Source: Streptomyces californicus
GTDB lineage: Bacteria; Actinomycetota; Actinomycetes; Streptomycetales; Streptomycetaceae
Length of the DNA: 64,000 nt
Direction: 5' to 3'
NCBI RefSeq assembly: GCF_000717645.1
Contig: NZ_JNZZ01000016.1
Coordinates: 248,001 to 312,000, forward strand
Under the pieces are notes generated by a model. That model worked only from the letters and a program-made list of their open reading frames with translations, was not told the DNA's origin and did no database searches. A program made the position numbers and the translations under genes. Numbering within the stretch: the stretch's first letter is position 1; each line of letters starts with the position of its first letter. This document shows positions 7,950 to 17,200 of the stretch, one piece after another.

Positions 7950-9208
7950 CACAGCTCTCCGAACGTCAGCGTCTCGACCCACTTGGTGTTCAGCACCCCG
8001 GGCGCGGCGGGAACGATGATCCGGGCCGGGTAGCCGTGGTCGGGCGACAGCGGCGCGCCGTTCACCCGCAGGGCGAGCAGCGAACGGCCGTCGCGCACCT
8101 GGTTGTCGCGCAGCGCGGCCTTGCGGAAGGAGCCCCGGCGCTGGAGCGACTCGACGAACACGCCCGGCGGGCGGTCCGGGTATCCGGCGAGCGCGGCCAG
8201 ATCGGCGAGCCGGACTCCGCGCCACTGCTGGTCGGAGGTGGACCAGCCCTCCACGCACGCGATCGGCAGGTGTGCGGTGTGCTGCTCCATGGCCAGGAGT
8301 TCGGCGCGGGAGAGACGGAACTCCCCGGCCGGTCCCCGTACCGTCAGCCGCCAGTTCTCGCCGGTGTCGGCAGGCCGGATACGGACGGCGGTGGCCGTCT
8401 TGTTGACCTGGAAGGCGTTGGGGCCCGGCCCGGGATCGGTGCCACCGCGCGGGGTGAGGAGCGCGATGCGGCGCGGCGTCCCGTCGAAACTGCGCCCTGC
8501 GGAAGTGATCAGGAGCAGCAGCGACCCGGCCCCGACGAGTGCCAGCGCCCCGCGCCGCGAAAGGGTCGCGGGCAGCGGGTCGGGAGCGGCGAGGACGTCC
8601 GGTCCGCCGCGCGGGAGGCCGTCGCGCAGCGCTCGTACGGCTTGCGGGGTCTTGAGGACCGTATGGGTGAGGAATCCGGCGAGGAAGACCCACGCCCCGT
8701 AGAAGTGCAGGGTGTAGAAGGACCCGGGGAAGAGGTAGTCCAGCTGGATGTTGAGCAGTCCGGTGACGAACTGGAACAGCGCCCCGCCGACGAGCAGCAG
8801 CAGCGAGAGCCGCTCCAGGGCGTGTCCCACCGAGCGGACGGGGGGCAGCGCGAAGAACCGGGGGATCACCGACCAGAGCTTGGCGAGCAGCACGGGGACG
8901 AGCACGATGCCGGCCGTGACGTGCAGCCCCTGCGTCAGCCGGTAGAGCCAGTGGGGCCCGGTCGGCCAGGAGAACAGGTAGAAGCCGAGCAGGCCCTTGC
9001 CCGGGGTCTTGTCGTTGACCCGGTTCAGGTCCGGGTTGTAGGCGGCGTACGAGAGCAGACCGGTGACGAACAGCAGCGTGAGGCCGACGAGCAGGACGAG
9101 CCCGAGGACGGCGGTGAAACGCGCGCCCCGCACGGGGCTGCGCCAGAAGCCGGGGTCGGCGGGGGTGCGCGGAATGGGGAGGGAACGGATCCGGGGACGT
9201 TCGGGCAT
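7949..9208 (-). CDS. Membrane-anchored molybdopterin-dependent oxidoreductase (cytochrome b561-like domain fused to sulfite-oxidase fold)
   Basis: 419 residues. The N-terminal half holds four or five helices with spaced histidines (for example LTQGLHVTAGIVLV and YTLHFYGAWVFLAGFLTHTVL), typical of b561/YedZ-type haem domains. After a fifth hydrophobic segment comes an extracytoplasmic sulfite-oxidase-fold domain with the probable Mo ligand Cys in PIACVEGWSTSDQQWRGV and the closing LIVP-like RIIVPAAPG plus KWVETLTF. It thus combines in one chain what YedY and YedZ (MsrP/MsrQ) do in two. Start ATG 9208 lies 7 nt after a TAGCGT box, suggesting a leaderless mRNA. Substrate unknown; methionine sulfoxide or another envelope target is possible. 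Confidence 0.82.
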   Translation of the reverse strand: MPERPRIRSLPIPRTPADPGFWRSPVRGARFTAVLGLVLLVGLTLLFVTGLLSYAAYNPDLNRVNDKTPGKGLLGFYLFSWPTGPHWLYRLTQGLHVTAGIVLVPVLLAKLWSVIPRFFALPPVRSVGHALERLSLLLLVGGALFQFVTGLLNIQLDYLFPGSFYTLHFYGAWVFLAGFLTHTVLKTPQAVRALRDGLPRGGPDVLAAPDPLPATLSRRGALALVGAGSLLLLITSAGRSFDGTPRRIALLTPRGGTDPGPGPNAFQVNKTATAVRIRPADTGENWRLTVRGPAGEFRLSRAELLAMEQHTAHLPIACVEGWSTSDQQWRGVRLADLAALAGYPDRPPGVFVESLQRRGSFRKAALRDNQVRDGRSLLALRVNGAPLSPDHGYPARIIVPAAPGVLNTKWVETLTFGEL

Positions 9209-9215
9209 GGGGCCG

Positions 9216-9273
9216 ACGCTATGCGCGGAACGCCGTCCACGGGTGGACGCGACTCCTGACGGAATTCTGACGT
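9216..9273. promoter_or_regulatory. -10 box of the molybdopterin gene and adjacent tandem repeat
   Basis: On the minus strand a TAGCGT box (9221-9216) ends 7 nt before the ATG at 9208. At 9257-9273 the plus strand carries TGACGG and TGACGT half-sites spaced 11 bp, 35 nt from that box but pointing away from it. The opposite-facing arrangement resembles that seen for the glycosyltransferase at 5240-5296. Confidence 0.5.
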
Positions 9274-9360
9274 CGTGGCGGGACGGGGCGGCCGGATGAC
9301 GGGGCGACGCGTCCGGGCGGGGTGGGCGCCGGGCCGGCGGGAGACGGCCCGGGCCGAATC

Positions 9361-9420
9361 TGACGGTTCGGTGACACGGCCCCGCCGGACCGCCCGATCG
9401 GCGCCCGGTGTGCATAGCGT
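9361..9420 (+). promoter_or_regulatory. Tandem-repeat operator and -10 box of the large membrane protein gene
   Basis: Half-sites TGACGG (9361-9366) and TGACAC (9372-9377) are spaced 11 bp; 37 nt later comes TAGCGT (9415-9420), followed after 6 nt by the GTG at 9427. The 37-nt gap is identical to that at the epimerase promoter. Confidence 0.55.
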
Positions 9421-9426
9421 GCCAGC

Positions 9427-10902
9427 GTGATGACCGAGGACGTCCTTCCCGCCGACACCGCCGACGGCACGGGCCACGGCCCGCCCGTACCACCGGGCCG
9501 CACCGACGACCGGGCCCGGCGCGCGGGGCGCGCGGACCTGATCGCCGCGGCGTGCGGCGTGCTGTTGGTCACGGCGGCGGTGCTGGTGGGCCACGCCGTG
9601 CAGAGCCGGGACGGGAGCCTGCGCGCGCAGTGGCCGCCCCTGCTGGCCTCCTGGGACCCGCACGCGGGCCCCGGAACGCTCGCCGCCCTGATCACGGCGG
9701 CCGGGGTGGTCGCGTACGGCCCGCGCCTGGCGGCCCGGCTGCCCTGGCGCGGGCTGCCGGCCGCCGCCTGGGCAGCCTCCACGGCCTGGGTCTTCTCTCT
9801 GGCCTCGATCGACGGCTGGCACCGGGGAGTCGAGAAGCGGCTCACGACGAAACACGAGTACCTGCGGGTCATCGACCGCTTCGAGGACATCCCCGCCACC
9901 CTGCGCGACTTCACGAACCACATCGTGATCGGCGAGCCCGGCAACTGGCCCGCCCATGTCGCCGGGCACCCGCCGGGGGCGACGCTGACGTTCGTGTGGC
10001 TGGACCGTGTCGGGCTGGGCGGCGGGGCCTGGGCGGCCGTCTTCTGCGTCGTCGTGGGAAGCTCGGCGGCCGCGGCCGCCCTGGTCACCGTGCGGGCCCT
10101 GGCCGGTGAGCGGTTGGCCCGGCGTGCCGCGCCCTTCCTCGTCCTCGCCCCGGCCGCCGTGTGGGCGGGGGTGTCCGCCGACGGCTACTTCACGGCCGTG
10201 GCCGCCTGGTCGGTCGCGCTGTTCGCCCTGGCCGCCACCCGCCGGGTCGGCCGTCCGGCCGTGGCGGCGCTCGGCGGTGGTCTGCTGTTCGGGTGGACCT
10301 GCTACCTCAGTTACGGGCTGGGGCTGATGGCGGCGGTCCTGCTCGCGGTGTCGTTGCTCGCCCGCACCGCCCGGCCCGTGCCGGTGTTCCTGCTCGGCGC
10401 GCTGGTCGTGCCCGTCGCCTTCACGCTCGCCGGATTCAACTGGTGGACGGCCTACCACCTCTTGGTCGAGCGCTACTACCAGGGGGCGGGCGGCATCCGC
10501 CCGTACGGCTACTGGGTCTGGGCGAACCTGGCCTGCGCGGTCCTCGCGGCCGGGCTCGCCGCCGTCGCCGGGCTGCGCCGGAGCCTGGTCGCCGCGCCCG
10601 GCGCCGTACGGGATCTGCGGGGCGGCCGCGCGGCCGCCCCGCGGGCCGGGGAGGAGCGGCGCACGCCGGCCGCCGTCCGGGAGGGGAGGCTGGCGCTGCT
10701 CGTCCTGGCGGCGCTGGCCGCGCTGCTCGCCGCGGACCTGTCCGGCATGAGCAAGGCGGAGACCGAGCGGATCTGGCAGCCGTTCCTGCTGTGGCTGCTG
10801 CCCGCGGCGGCGCTGCTGCCCCGCCGGGGTGTGCGGTGGTGGCTGGCCGCCTCGGCGATTCCGGCTCTGCTCGTCAACCACCTGCTGTGGACGGGCTGGT
10901 GA
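9427..10902 (+). CDS. Polytopic membrane protein, probable GT-C-type glycosyltransferase
   Basis: 491 residues with roughly ten hydrophobic helices (the first is LIAAACGVLLVTAAVLVGHAV). A conserved-looking extracytoplasmic loop near residues 150-190 contains HEYLRVIDRFEDIPATLRDFTNHI and PAHVAGHPPGATL; a second, LLVERYYQGAGGIRPYGYW, follows a later helix. This layout resembles mannosyltransferase-like GT-C proteins that use polyprenyl-phosphate sugars outside the membrane, which would suit a family 2 synthase upstream, but no signature proves it. GTG 9427 or ATG 9430 are both usable starts for a leaderless mRNA. Divergent from the molybdopterin operon and likely co-regulated with it. Confidence 0.75.
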   Translation: MMTEDVLPADTADGTGHGPPVPPGRTDDRARRAGRADLIAAACGVLLVTAAVLVGHAVQSRDGSLRAQWPPLLASWDPHAGPGTLAALITAAGVVAYGPRLAARLPWRGLPAAAWAASTAWVFSLASIDGWHRGVEKRLTTKHEYLRVIDRFEDIPATLRDFTNHIVIGEPGNWPAHVAGHPPGATLTFVWLDRVGLGGGAWAAVFCVVVGSSAAAAALVTVRALAGERLARRAAPFLVLAPAAVWAGVSADGYFTAVAAWSVALFALAATRRVGRPAVAALGGGLLFGWTCYLSYGLGLMAAVLLAVSLLARTARPVPVFLLGALVVPVAFTLAGFNWWTAYHLLVERYYQGAGGIRPYGYWVWANLACAVLAAGLAAVAGLRRSLVAAPGAVRDLRGGRAAAPRAGEERRTPAAVREGRLALLVLAALAALLAADLSGMSKAETERIWQPFLLWLLPAAALLPRRGVRWWLAASAIPALLVNHLLWTGW

Positions 10903-10923
10903 GCGGCGCCCCTCCCCTTCCTC

Positions 10924-12585
10924 TCACTTGGTGTCGAGGTCCCGGCGGCGAAAGCCCGCCAGCCCCAGCGCGATCAGCCCGGCGGCGACGGCGGTCAGGA
11001 CCAGGAGCGGAGTCCAGACCGGCTCGGCGGCGGGCAACCGCGGCACGTGGCCGAAGGGCGACAGGTTCCGCAGCCCTTCGGGGAGCCGGAGGACGGGCCC
11101 CAGGTATCCGACGAGGAATCCGTACACGGGAACGGTCCAGGCCGCCGCCGCGGCACGCGGGAACCAGCCGTGGAGCAGGACCACGACGCCGGCGGTCGCC
11201 CACAGCGCCGGGGCGTACGCGGCGGCCGCTCCGGTCAGTTCGAGGACCAGGCCCGCGTCCCCGGTCGACGCCGCGCCGGAGAGCCCGAACCCGAGCCCGG
11301 CGAGGACCAGCAGCGCCGTGCCGCCGGCCAGGGCGATCGCGAGGTGGCTGCCGAGCCAGCGGTTCCGGGAGAGGCCGGTGGCCAGGAGCGGTTCGGCGCG
11401 GCCCGCGTTCTCCTCGGTGCGCGGGCGCAGCGCCGCCATCACGACGTACCCGGCGGCGACGACCGCGACGACGGTCATCACCATGGCCGCGAACGACTCG
11501 GTCACCGTGGCGCCGCCGATCTCCGCCAGCGCCTGCTGGACCTGTTCGACGTCCTTCACCATGCCGGCGGCCTCGCCGAGGATCGAGCCGTACATGACGC
11601 CCATCAGGCCCAGCGCGGCGGCGAAGCCCAGCAGGGTCGCCCGGTGCAGACGCAGGGCGAGGCCGAGGGGGTGGGTGAGCGCCGTGGAGGCCGTACGGCG
11701 GCCGAGCCGCGCGGGACGCAGACCGGCGCCGACGTCGCGCCGGGTGCTCAGCGCGAAGCCGTACGCGGCGGTCGCGGCGGCGAGGAGGAGGCACAGGGCG
11801 AGCGGCCACCAGCGGTCGTCGACGAAGACGTGGGTCCGCTGGACCCAGCCGATCGGGCTCAGCCAGGACAGGGCGTCATCGCCCACGTCACCGGCGGCCC
11901 GCAGCACGTAGGCGACGCCGATCACCGCGAGCGCCGCGCCGGAGGCGCCCCGGGTGTGTGCCGTGATCTGGACGGTGATCGCGGCGACCCCGGCGAAGAC
12001 GAGACCGGCCGCGGTGTGCGCGAGGCCGTACAGCAGCGCGCCGCCGGCGTCGACGCCCTCGATGCCCGCGGTGGTGAGGCCGAGGGCGAGCGGCACGGCG
12101 AGTACGAGGTTCGCGACGGCCGCGACGCCCAGGGCGGCGGCGAGGTGGGCGTGGCGTCCGACGACGGCGGAGCGGACCAGTTCGGCGCGGCCGGTCTCCT
12201 CCTCGTCGCGGGTGTGCCGGGTGACGGTCAGGACGCTCATCAGCCCCACCAGGACGGCGGTGAAGCCGAGCAGTTGGTGGCCGAGCATCGCCCCGGCGGT
12301 GTAGTCGGAGAGGTAGCGGCCGGGACCGGTCATGGCGAGCGCGGCCGGGCTGCCCATGGAGCTGACGGCCGCGGCGCGCTCCTCGGGCGAGGAGTACAGC
12401 GTCCGGTACTCCGACGCCGTGGCCAGCGTGCCCAGGGTGAGGGCGAGCACCCATACGGTCAGGCGGACGCGGTCGCGGCGCAGACCGAACCGGAGCAGGG
12501 TCCCGGCGCCGGCGAAGGCCCCGGGGCCGGTCTCCATGGACGGGGTGTGCCGGGAGGCGCCGAGCGGGGCCGCGGTGCTGGTCAT
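10924..12585 (-). CDS. ABC exporter permease
   Basis: 553 residues with about twelve hydrophobic segments in two similar halves (first half ending near [16 protein letters not shown], second starting near [15 protein letters not shown]), the form of actinobacterial ABC-2-like multidrug permeases of the anthrone/polyketide exporter type. The start ATG overlaps the stop of the ATPase gene (ATGA). Works in the membrane with that ATPase, probably exporting a hydrophobic or antimicrobial compound; substrate unknown. The C-terminal RRRDLDTK tail is typical. Confidence 0.87.
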   Translation of the reverse strand: MTSTAAPLGASRHTPSMETGPGAFAGAGTLLRFGLRRDRVRLTVWVLALTLGTLATASEYRTLYSSPEERAAAVSSMGSPAALAMTGPGRYLSDYTAGAMLGHQLLGFTAVLVGLMSVLTVTRHTRDEEETGRAELVRSAVVGRHAHLAAALGVAAVANLVLAVPLALGLTTAGIEGVDAGGALLYGLAHTAAGLVFAGVAAITVQITAHTRGASGAALAVIGVAYVLRAAGDVGDDALSWLSPIGWVQRTHVFVDDRWWPLALCLLLAAATAAYGFALSTRRDVGAGLRPARLGRRTASTALTHPLGLALRLHRATLLGFAAALGLMGVMYGSILGEAAGMVKDVEQVQQALAEIGGATVTESFAAMVMTVVAVVAAGYVVMAALRPRTEENAGRAEPLLATGLSRNRWLGSHLAIALAGGTALLVLAGLGFGLSGAASTGDAGLVLELTGAAAAYAPALWATAGVVVLLHGWFPRAAAAAWTVPVYGFLVGYLGPVLRLPEGLRNLSPFGHVPRLPAAEPVWTPLLVLTAVAAGLIALGLAGFRRRDLDTK

Positions 12586-13583
12586 CGGGTACCGCCCCCG
12601 TTCCCGCCGGAGGGGGCGGTCTCGGTGGAGGGGGCGGCCTCGGTGGAGGGGTCGGTCCGCGAGGCCGTATCGCCGCTGCCCGTAAGGCCGTTGGAGGCCA
12701 GCTCGTCGCCGTAGTGGCGCAGCATCAGCTCTTCGAGCGTCGGCGGGTGGCTGGTCAGGCCGCGGATGCCGAACGCTCCGAGGGCGCGGATCGCGCCGTC
12801 GAGGTGGGCGCCGTCCACCGCGAAGTGGACCCTTCGGCCGGTGGTCGTCAGCCCGTGGACGCCGGGCAGGGCGTCGAGCCCGGTGGCCGGGCGCTCGGTC
12901 TCGGCCTCGACGGTGGTGCGCGTGAGATGGCGCATCTCGCCGAGCGTGCCCGACTGCACGGTACGGCCCCGGCGCACGATGCTGACCCGGTCGCAGAGCT
13001 TCTCGACCTGGGCCAGGATGTGGCTGGAGAGCAGCACGGTCTTCCCCGCGGCCTTCGCCTGGAGGATGACGTCCTGGAAGACGACCTCCATCAGCGGGTC
13101 GAGGCCGGCCGTCGGCTCGTCCAGGAGGAGCAGTTCGGCGTCGGAGGCGAGCGCGGCGACGATGGCGACCTTCTGCCGGTTGCCCTTGGAGTAGGCGCGG
13201 CCCTTCTTGACCGGGTCGAGGTCGAACCGTTCGATGAGTTCGTCGCGGCGCCTGTGGTCGATGCCGCCGCGCAGCTTCGCCAGCAGGTCGATGGCCTCTC
13301 CCCCGGTGAGGTTCGGCCACAGCTCGACGTCTCCGGGGACGTAGGCGAGCCGCCGGTGCAGCTCGACCGCGTCCTTCCACGGGTCCCGGCCGAGCAGTCG
13401 TACGGTGCCGGAGTCGCCGCGCAGCAGCCCCAGCAGGACCCGGATCGTCGTGGACTTTCCCGCCCCGTTGGGTCCGAGGAAGCCGTGTACCTCGCCGGCC
13501 TCGACGTCGAGGTCGAGGCCGGTGAGCGCGTGTGTGCGGCCGAACGACTTGTGCAGTCCGGCGACGGTGATGGCCTTCTTCAT
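12582..13583 (-). CDS. ABC exporter ATP-binding protein
   Basis: 333-residue ATPase. Walker [10 protein letters not shown] (residues 37-45), Q-loop region [10 protein letters not shown], a divergent signature [10 protein letters not shown] instead of LSGGQ, Walker [15 protein letters not shown] and switch His in LLSSHI. A C-terminal regulatory extension follows, ending in a Ser/Thr/Pro/Gly-rich tail with the repeated unit [14 protein letters not shown]. First gene of the exporter operon; the promoter contains a perfect palindrome at 13602-13621, so it is probably repressed by the divergently encoded GbsR/MarR-like regulator. Confidence 0.9.
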   Translation of the reverse strand: MKKAITVAGLHKSFGRTHALTGLDLDVEAGEVHGFLGPNGAGKSTTIRVLLGLLRGDSGTVRLLGRDPWKDAVELHRRLAYVPGDVELWPNLTGGEAIDLLAKLRGGIDHRRRDELIERFDLDPVKKGRAYSKGNRQKVAIVAALASDAELLLLDEPTAGLDPLMEVVFQDVILQAKAAGKTVLLSSHILAQVEKLCDRVSIVRRGRTVQSGTLGEMRHLTRTTVEAETERPATGLDALPGVHGLTTTGRRVHFAVDGAHLDGAIRALGAFGIRGLTSHPPTLEELMLRHYGDELASNGLTGSGDTASRTDPSTEAAPSTETAPSGGNGGGTR

Positions 13584-13601
13584 GGTTTCGAAGCTACGCT
13601 T

Positions 13602-13621
13602 ACTTCATAAATTTATGAAGT
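13602..13621. promoter_or_regulatory. Perfect 20-bp palindromic operator
   Basis: ACTTCATAAATTTATGAAGT reads the same on both strands. It is strikingly AT-rich in this GC-rich DNA and lies 18 bp from the ABC ATPase start and 88 bp from the chosen regulator start, so it can control both. Binding by the adjacent winged-helix regulator is inferred. Confidence 0.75.
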
Positions 13622-13709
13622 TAAGAAAGTGTATGAATCACTGGATAGACTGGCCGGAGGCACGGCGCACGACAGCGGCGCCGGAAACCACAGGAACCGG
13701 AGTCGGAAC

Positions 13710-14252
13710 ATGGGTGAGCGGCGGGACGGGAGCCGCGTGGACGGCGGCGACGAGGCGGAGGCCGTCTCCCGGTTCGTGGAGCGCTTCGCCGCCCAGCTGG
13801 TCCAGGCCGGCATGGCCCGGATGCCCGCCCGGGTCTTCGCCGCCCTGCTCTCCTCCGAGCGCGGAGCGCTCACCTCGGCCGAGCTGGGCGAGCAGTTGCG
13901 CGTGAGCCCGGCCGCCGTGTCGGGGGCCGTGCGCTATCTCTCCCAGGTCGACATGGTCAGCCGCGAGCGGGAGCCGGGCTCCCGGCGCGAGCGCTATCGC
14001 GTGCAGGGCGACCAGTGGTACGACGTGCTGCTCAAGCGGGACAGCATCCTGCGGAACTGGCAGGAGACGATGCGGGAGGGCGTGGAGCACTTCGGCCCGG
14101 ACAGCCCGCAGGGCCGCCGGATCAACGACAGCCTGGAGTTCTTCCGCTTCCTGGAGAAGGAGCTGGGCTCGCTGATGCAGCGCTGGGCCGCCCACCGGGC
14201 CGAACACCTCGAAGATCAGGGCCTGTCTGACAGTTCCCGTCGTCGCCCGTAG
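13710..14252 (+). CDS. GbsR/MarR-family winged-helix transcriptional regulator
   Basis: About 180 residues. The DNA-binding part is clear: GMARMPARVFAALLSSERGALTSAELGEQLRVSPAAVSGAVRYLSQVDMVSREREPGSRRERYRV, given here as positions about 30-95, with the recognition helix in SPAAVSGAVRYL. A helical C-terminal half with WQETMREGVEHFG and EFFRFLEKEL probably dimerises. ATG 13710 was preferred over an ATG at 13629 because the latter would start 8 bp from the operator and add residues unlike the family. Likely senses the substrate of the exporter and represses it. Converges on dnaE2, 15 bp away. Confidence 0.85.
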   Translation: MGERRDGSRVDGGDEAEAVSRFVERFAAQLVQAGMARMPARVFAALLSSERGALTSAELGEQLRVSPAAVSGAVRYLSQVDMVSREREPGSRRERYRVQGDQWYDVLLKRDSILRNWQETMREGVEHFGPDSPQGRRINDSLEFFRFLEKELGSLMQRWAAHRAEHLEDQGLSDSSRRRP

Positions 14253-14267
14253 GGCGGCCGCGCGGCG

Positions 14268-17200
14268 TCAGGTGCGTGCTCTCGGCGTGCCGGCTCCAGG
14301 CCCTCGTACTGGACGTACTCGGGTCTGGGGCCCCTGGCGGCGGGGCACGGGGGCGGCCACCGGAATCGGTTCCACCTGGGCGACGGCGATGTTGAGCGTG
14401 CCGTCGGAGCGTTCGACCCGGCCGGTGACGAGGACGGCGGGGGCGTCGATGAGGGTGCGGTGGCAGCGGTCCCAGACATGCGGGGCGAAGACGAGGTTGA
14501 CCATCCCGGTCTCGTCCTCGATCGCGCCGAAGGCCACACCGTGCGCGGTCGGGGGGCGCTGGAGGTACTTCGGCAGCCCGCCGATCCGGACCGGCGCCCG
14601 GTCGTGGAGCGTGCGGGCGGCGGCCGCGGTGAGCACGCCCAGGCGGTCCAGGTGGGCGCGGATGTGGTGGACGGGGTGGGCGGTGGCGCTGGCGCCGGTG
14701 ACGGTGAGGTCGGCGGTGGTCTCCTCGGCGGCGGTCATGACGGCGAGTTCGGGTGCGGTCGCGGGCGTGGCGAGGCCGGGGAGCGGGGGCTGACGCGTAC
14801 GGCCGGGTGCGGTGCCGGCGGTCCACAGGGCGGTACGGCGGTGCCCGCCCAGGCCGTCGAGCGCGCCGGCGGTGGCCAGTTGCTCCAGGACCCGGGCGGG
14901 CAGGCGGGTGCGGGCCGCGAAGTCGTCCAAGTCCGTGAACGGCCGCTCCGCGCGGAGGGCGACGATCTCCTCGGCGGCCTGCTCCCCGAGGCCGGTGACG
15001 CTGGTCAGGCCGCGGCGGATCGCGGGCGGGACGGCGCCGGGCGCGGGTCCCGGCCCCCCGGTCCGCGGGCCGGAGCCGTCGCGGGACGAGCGGGACGCGG
15101 GGTCGGGCTCCCGGCCGGGCGCGAAGCCTGACGCGAGACCGGGCGCGGTGCCCGGCGCCGGGCCGGGTTCGAGGGTGGCGTGGACGGCGGAGTGCCGGAT
15201 GCTGGGGCCCCGGACGGTGACGCCGTGGCGTTCCGCGTCGCCGATGAGGGTCTGGGTGTCGTAGAAGCCCATCGGCTGGTGCGCCATGATCCCCGCGAGG
15301 AGCGCGGCGGGGTGGTGGCGCTTGATCCAGGCGCTGGCGTAGATCAGGCCGGCCATCGACTGGGCGTGGGACTGCGGGAACCCGTAGTCGGAGAACGCCT
15401 CGATCATCGAGGTGATCCGCTCGGCGGCGGCCGGGGGGATGCCGCGCCCCGCCATGCCGGTCAGCAGCCGCTCCCGCATCGCGGCCACCTTCTCCGGGGC
15501 GTGCTTGGCCGCCATCGCCTTCCTGAGCCGGTCGGCCTCGCCGGGGGTGAACCCCGCGCAGTCGATGGCGAGTTGCATGGCCTGCTCCTGCCAGAGCGCG
15601 ACGCCGAGGGTCGGCTCCAGCGCGGCTTTCGCGAGCGGGTGGGGGTATGTCACCGGCTCCTCGCCGCGCCGGCGGCGCAGCAGCGGGTGCTTGCTGCCGG
15701 CCTGGATGGGGCCGGGGCGGATGATGGAGGCGGCGACGGCCAGGTCCTCGAACTTCGTCGGCCGCAGCAGGGGAAGCGTGGAGATCTGGGCGCGGGACTC
15801 GACCTGGAAGACGCCGATCGTGTCCCCCCGGGCGATCATCCCGTAGACCTCGGGGTCGTCCTGCGGGATGGACGTGAGGTCGTGGCGGACGCCGTGGTAC
15901 GCGTGGATGAGGTCGCAGGCGGTGTGCAGGGCGGACAGCATGCCGAGGCCCAGCAGGTCGATCTTGACGAGTCCGGCGGCGGCCACGTCGTCCTTGTCGC
16001 CCTGGAGGACGCTGCGGCCCTCGGCGGTCGCCCACTCCACGGGCATGATCTCGCCGATGGGCTGCCGGGTGAGGACCATGCCGCCCGAGTGCACCCCGAG
16101 GTGCCTGGGGAGCGTGTGGAGCTGGGCGGCGAGCGCGCGGACGTCGTCGGGGAGCGCCGTTTCGGGGCCCGGCGGGGCGTGGTGGATGTGCCGGGTCATC
16201 TCGCGGGTCTGCGCCTCGGGGTAGCCCAGGGCCCGGGCGGCGTCGCGGATCGCGAGCCGGGGCTTGTACGTGATCATGTTGGCGACCTGGGCGGCGTGCC
16301 GGCGGCCGTAGCGGGTGTAGACGTACTGGATGACCTCCTCGCGCCGCCCGGACTCCAGGTCGAGGTCGATGTCCGGCGGGCCGGCCTTCTCCAGGGACAG
16401 GAACCGCTCGAAAAGCAGGCCGTGCCGGAGCGGGTCGACGGCGGTGATGCCGAGGACGTAGCAGATGACGCTGCTGGCGGCCGAGCCCCGGCCCTGGCAC
16501 CAGATCCCCTGTCCGGCGGCGTGCCGGACGATGTCGTGGACGATCAGGAAGTAGCCCGCGAGCCCGAGGTCGGCGACGAGGCCGAGTTCGTGGTCGAGCT
16601 GCCGCCATGCGGCGGCCGCCCGCGGGTCGGCGCGCGGGCCGTAGCGGTCGGCGCAGGCGGCCTCGGCGCGGGCGCGCAGCCACGAGTCCTGCGTGTACCC
16701 CTCGGGTACGGCGAACTCGGGCAGTTCGGGGCGCAGTTCGCCGAGGTCGAGCACACAGGAGCGGCCCAGCTCGACGGTGGCGTCCGCGACGCCGGGGTAG
16801 CGCGAGAGGAACGCCGCCCGCTCGGCCCGGGGGCGCAGGTGGGCGGTCGGGGCGGCCATCAGGTGTCCGGCGGCCCGGTCCAGGTTCTCGCGGCGGCGCA
16901 GTGCGGTGAGCGCCTGGGCCACGCGGGCCTGGCGGGGCGCCGCGTAGTGCACGGCGCCGGTCGCGATCACGGGCACGCCGACGCGGCGGGCGGCCACCCA
17001 GGCCGCGTCGGCGGCGACGGAGTCCTCCGGGAGCCGGTGGTCGACCAGTTCGGCGTACGTACCGCTCGTGCCGAACACGTCGGTGAGCCGGGCGAGGCGG
17101 TGGGCGACAGCGGCGACGTCGCACCGGTCCGTGTCCGGCGGCGGGCAGCCGGGCAGCACGGCCCACTGTCCGGCGGCGGCCGCCCGAGCCACCTCGTCCA

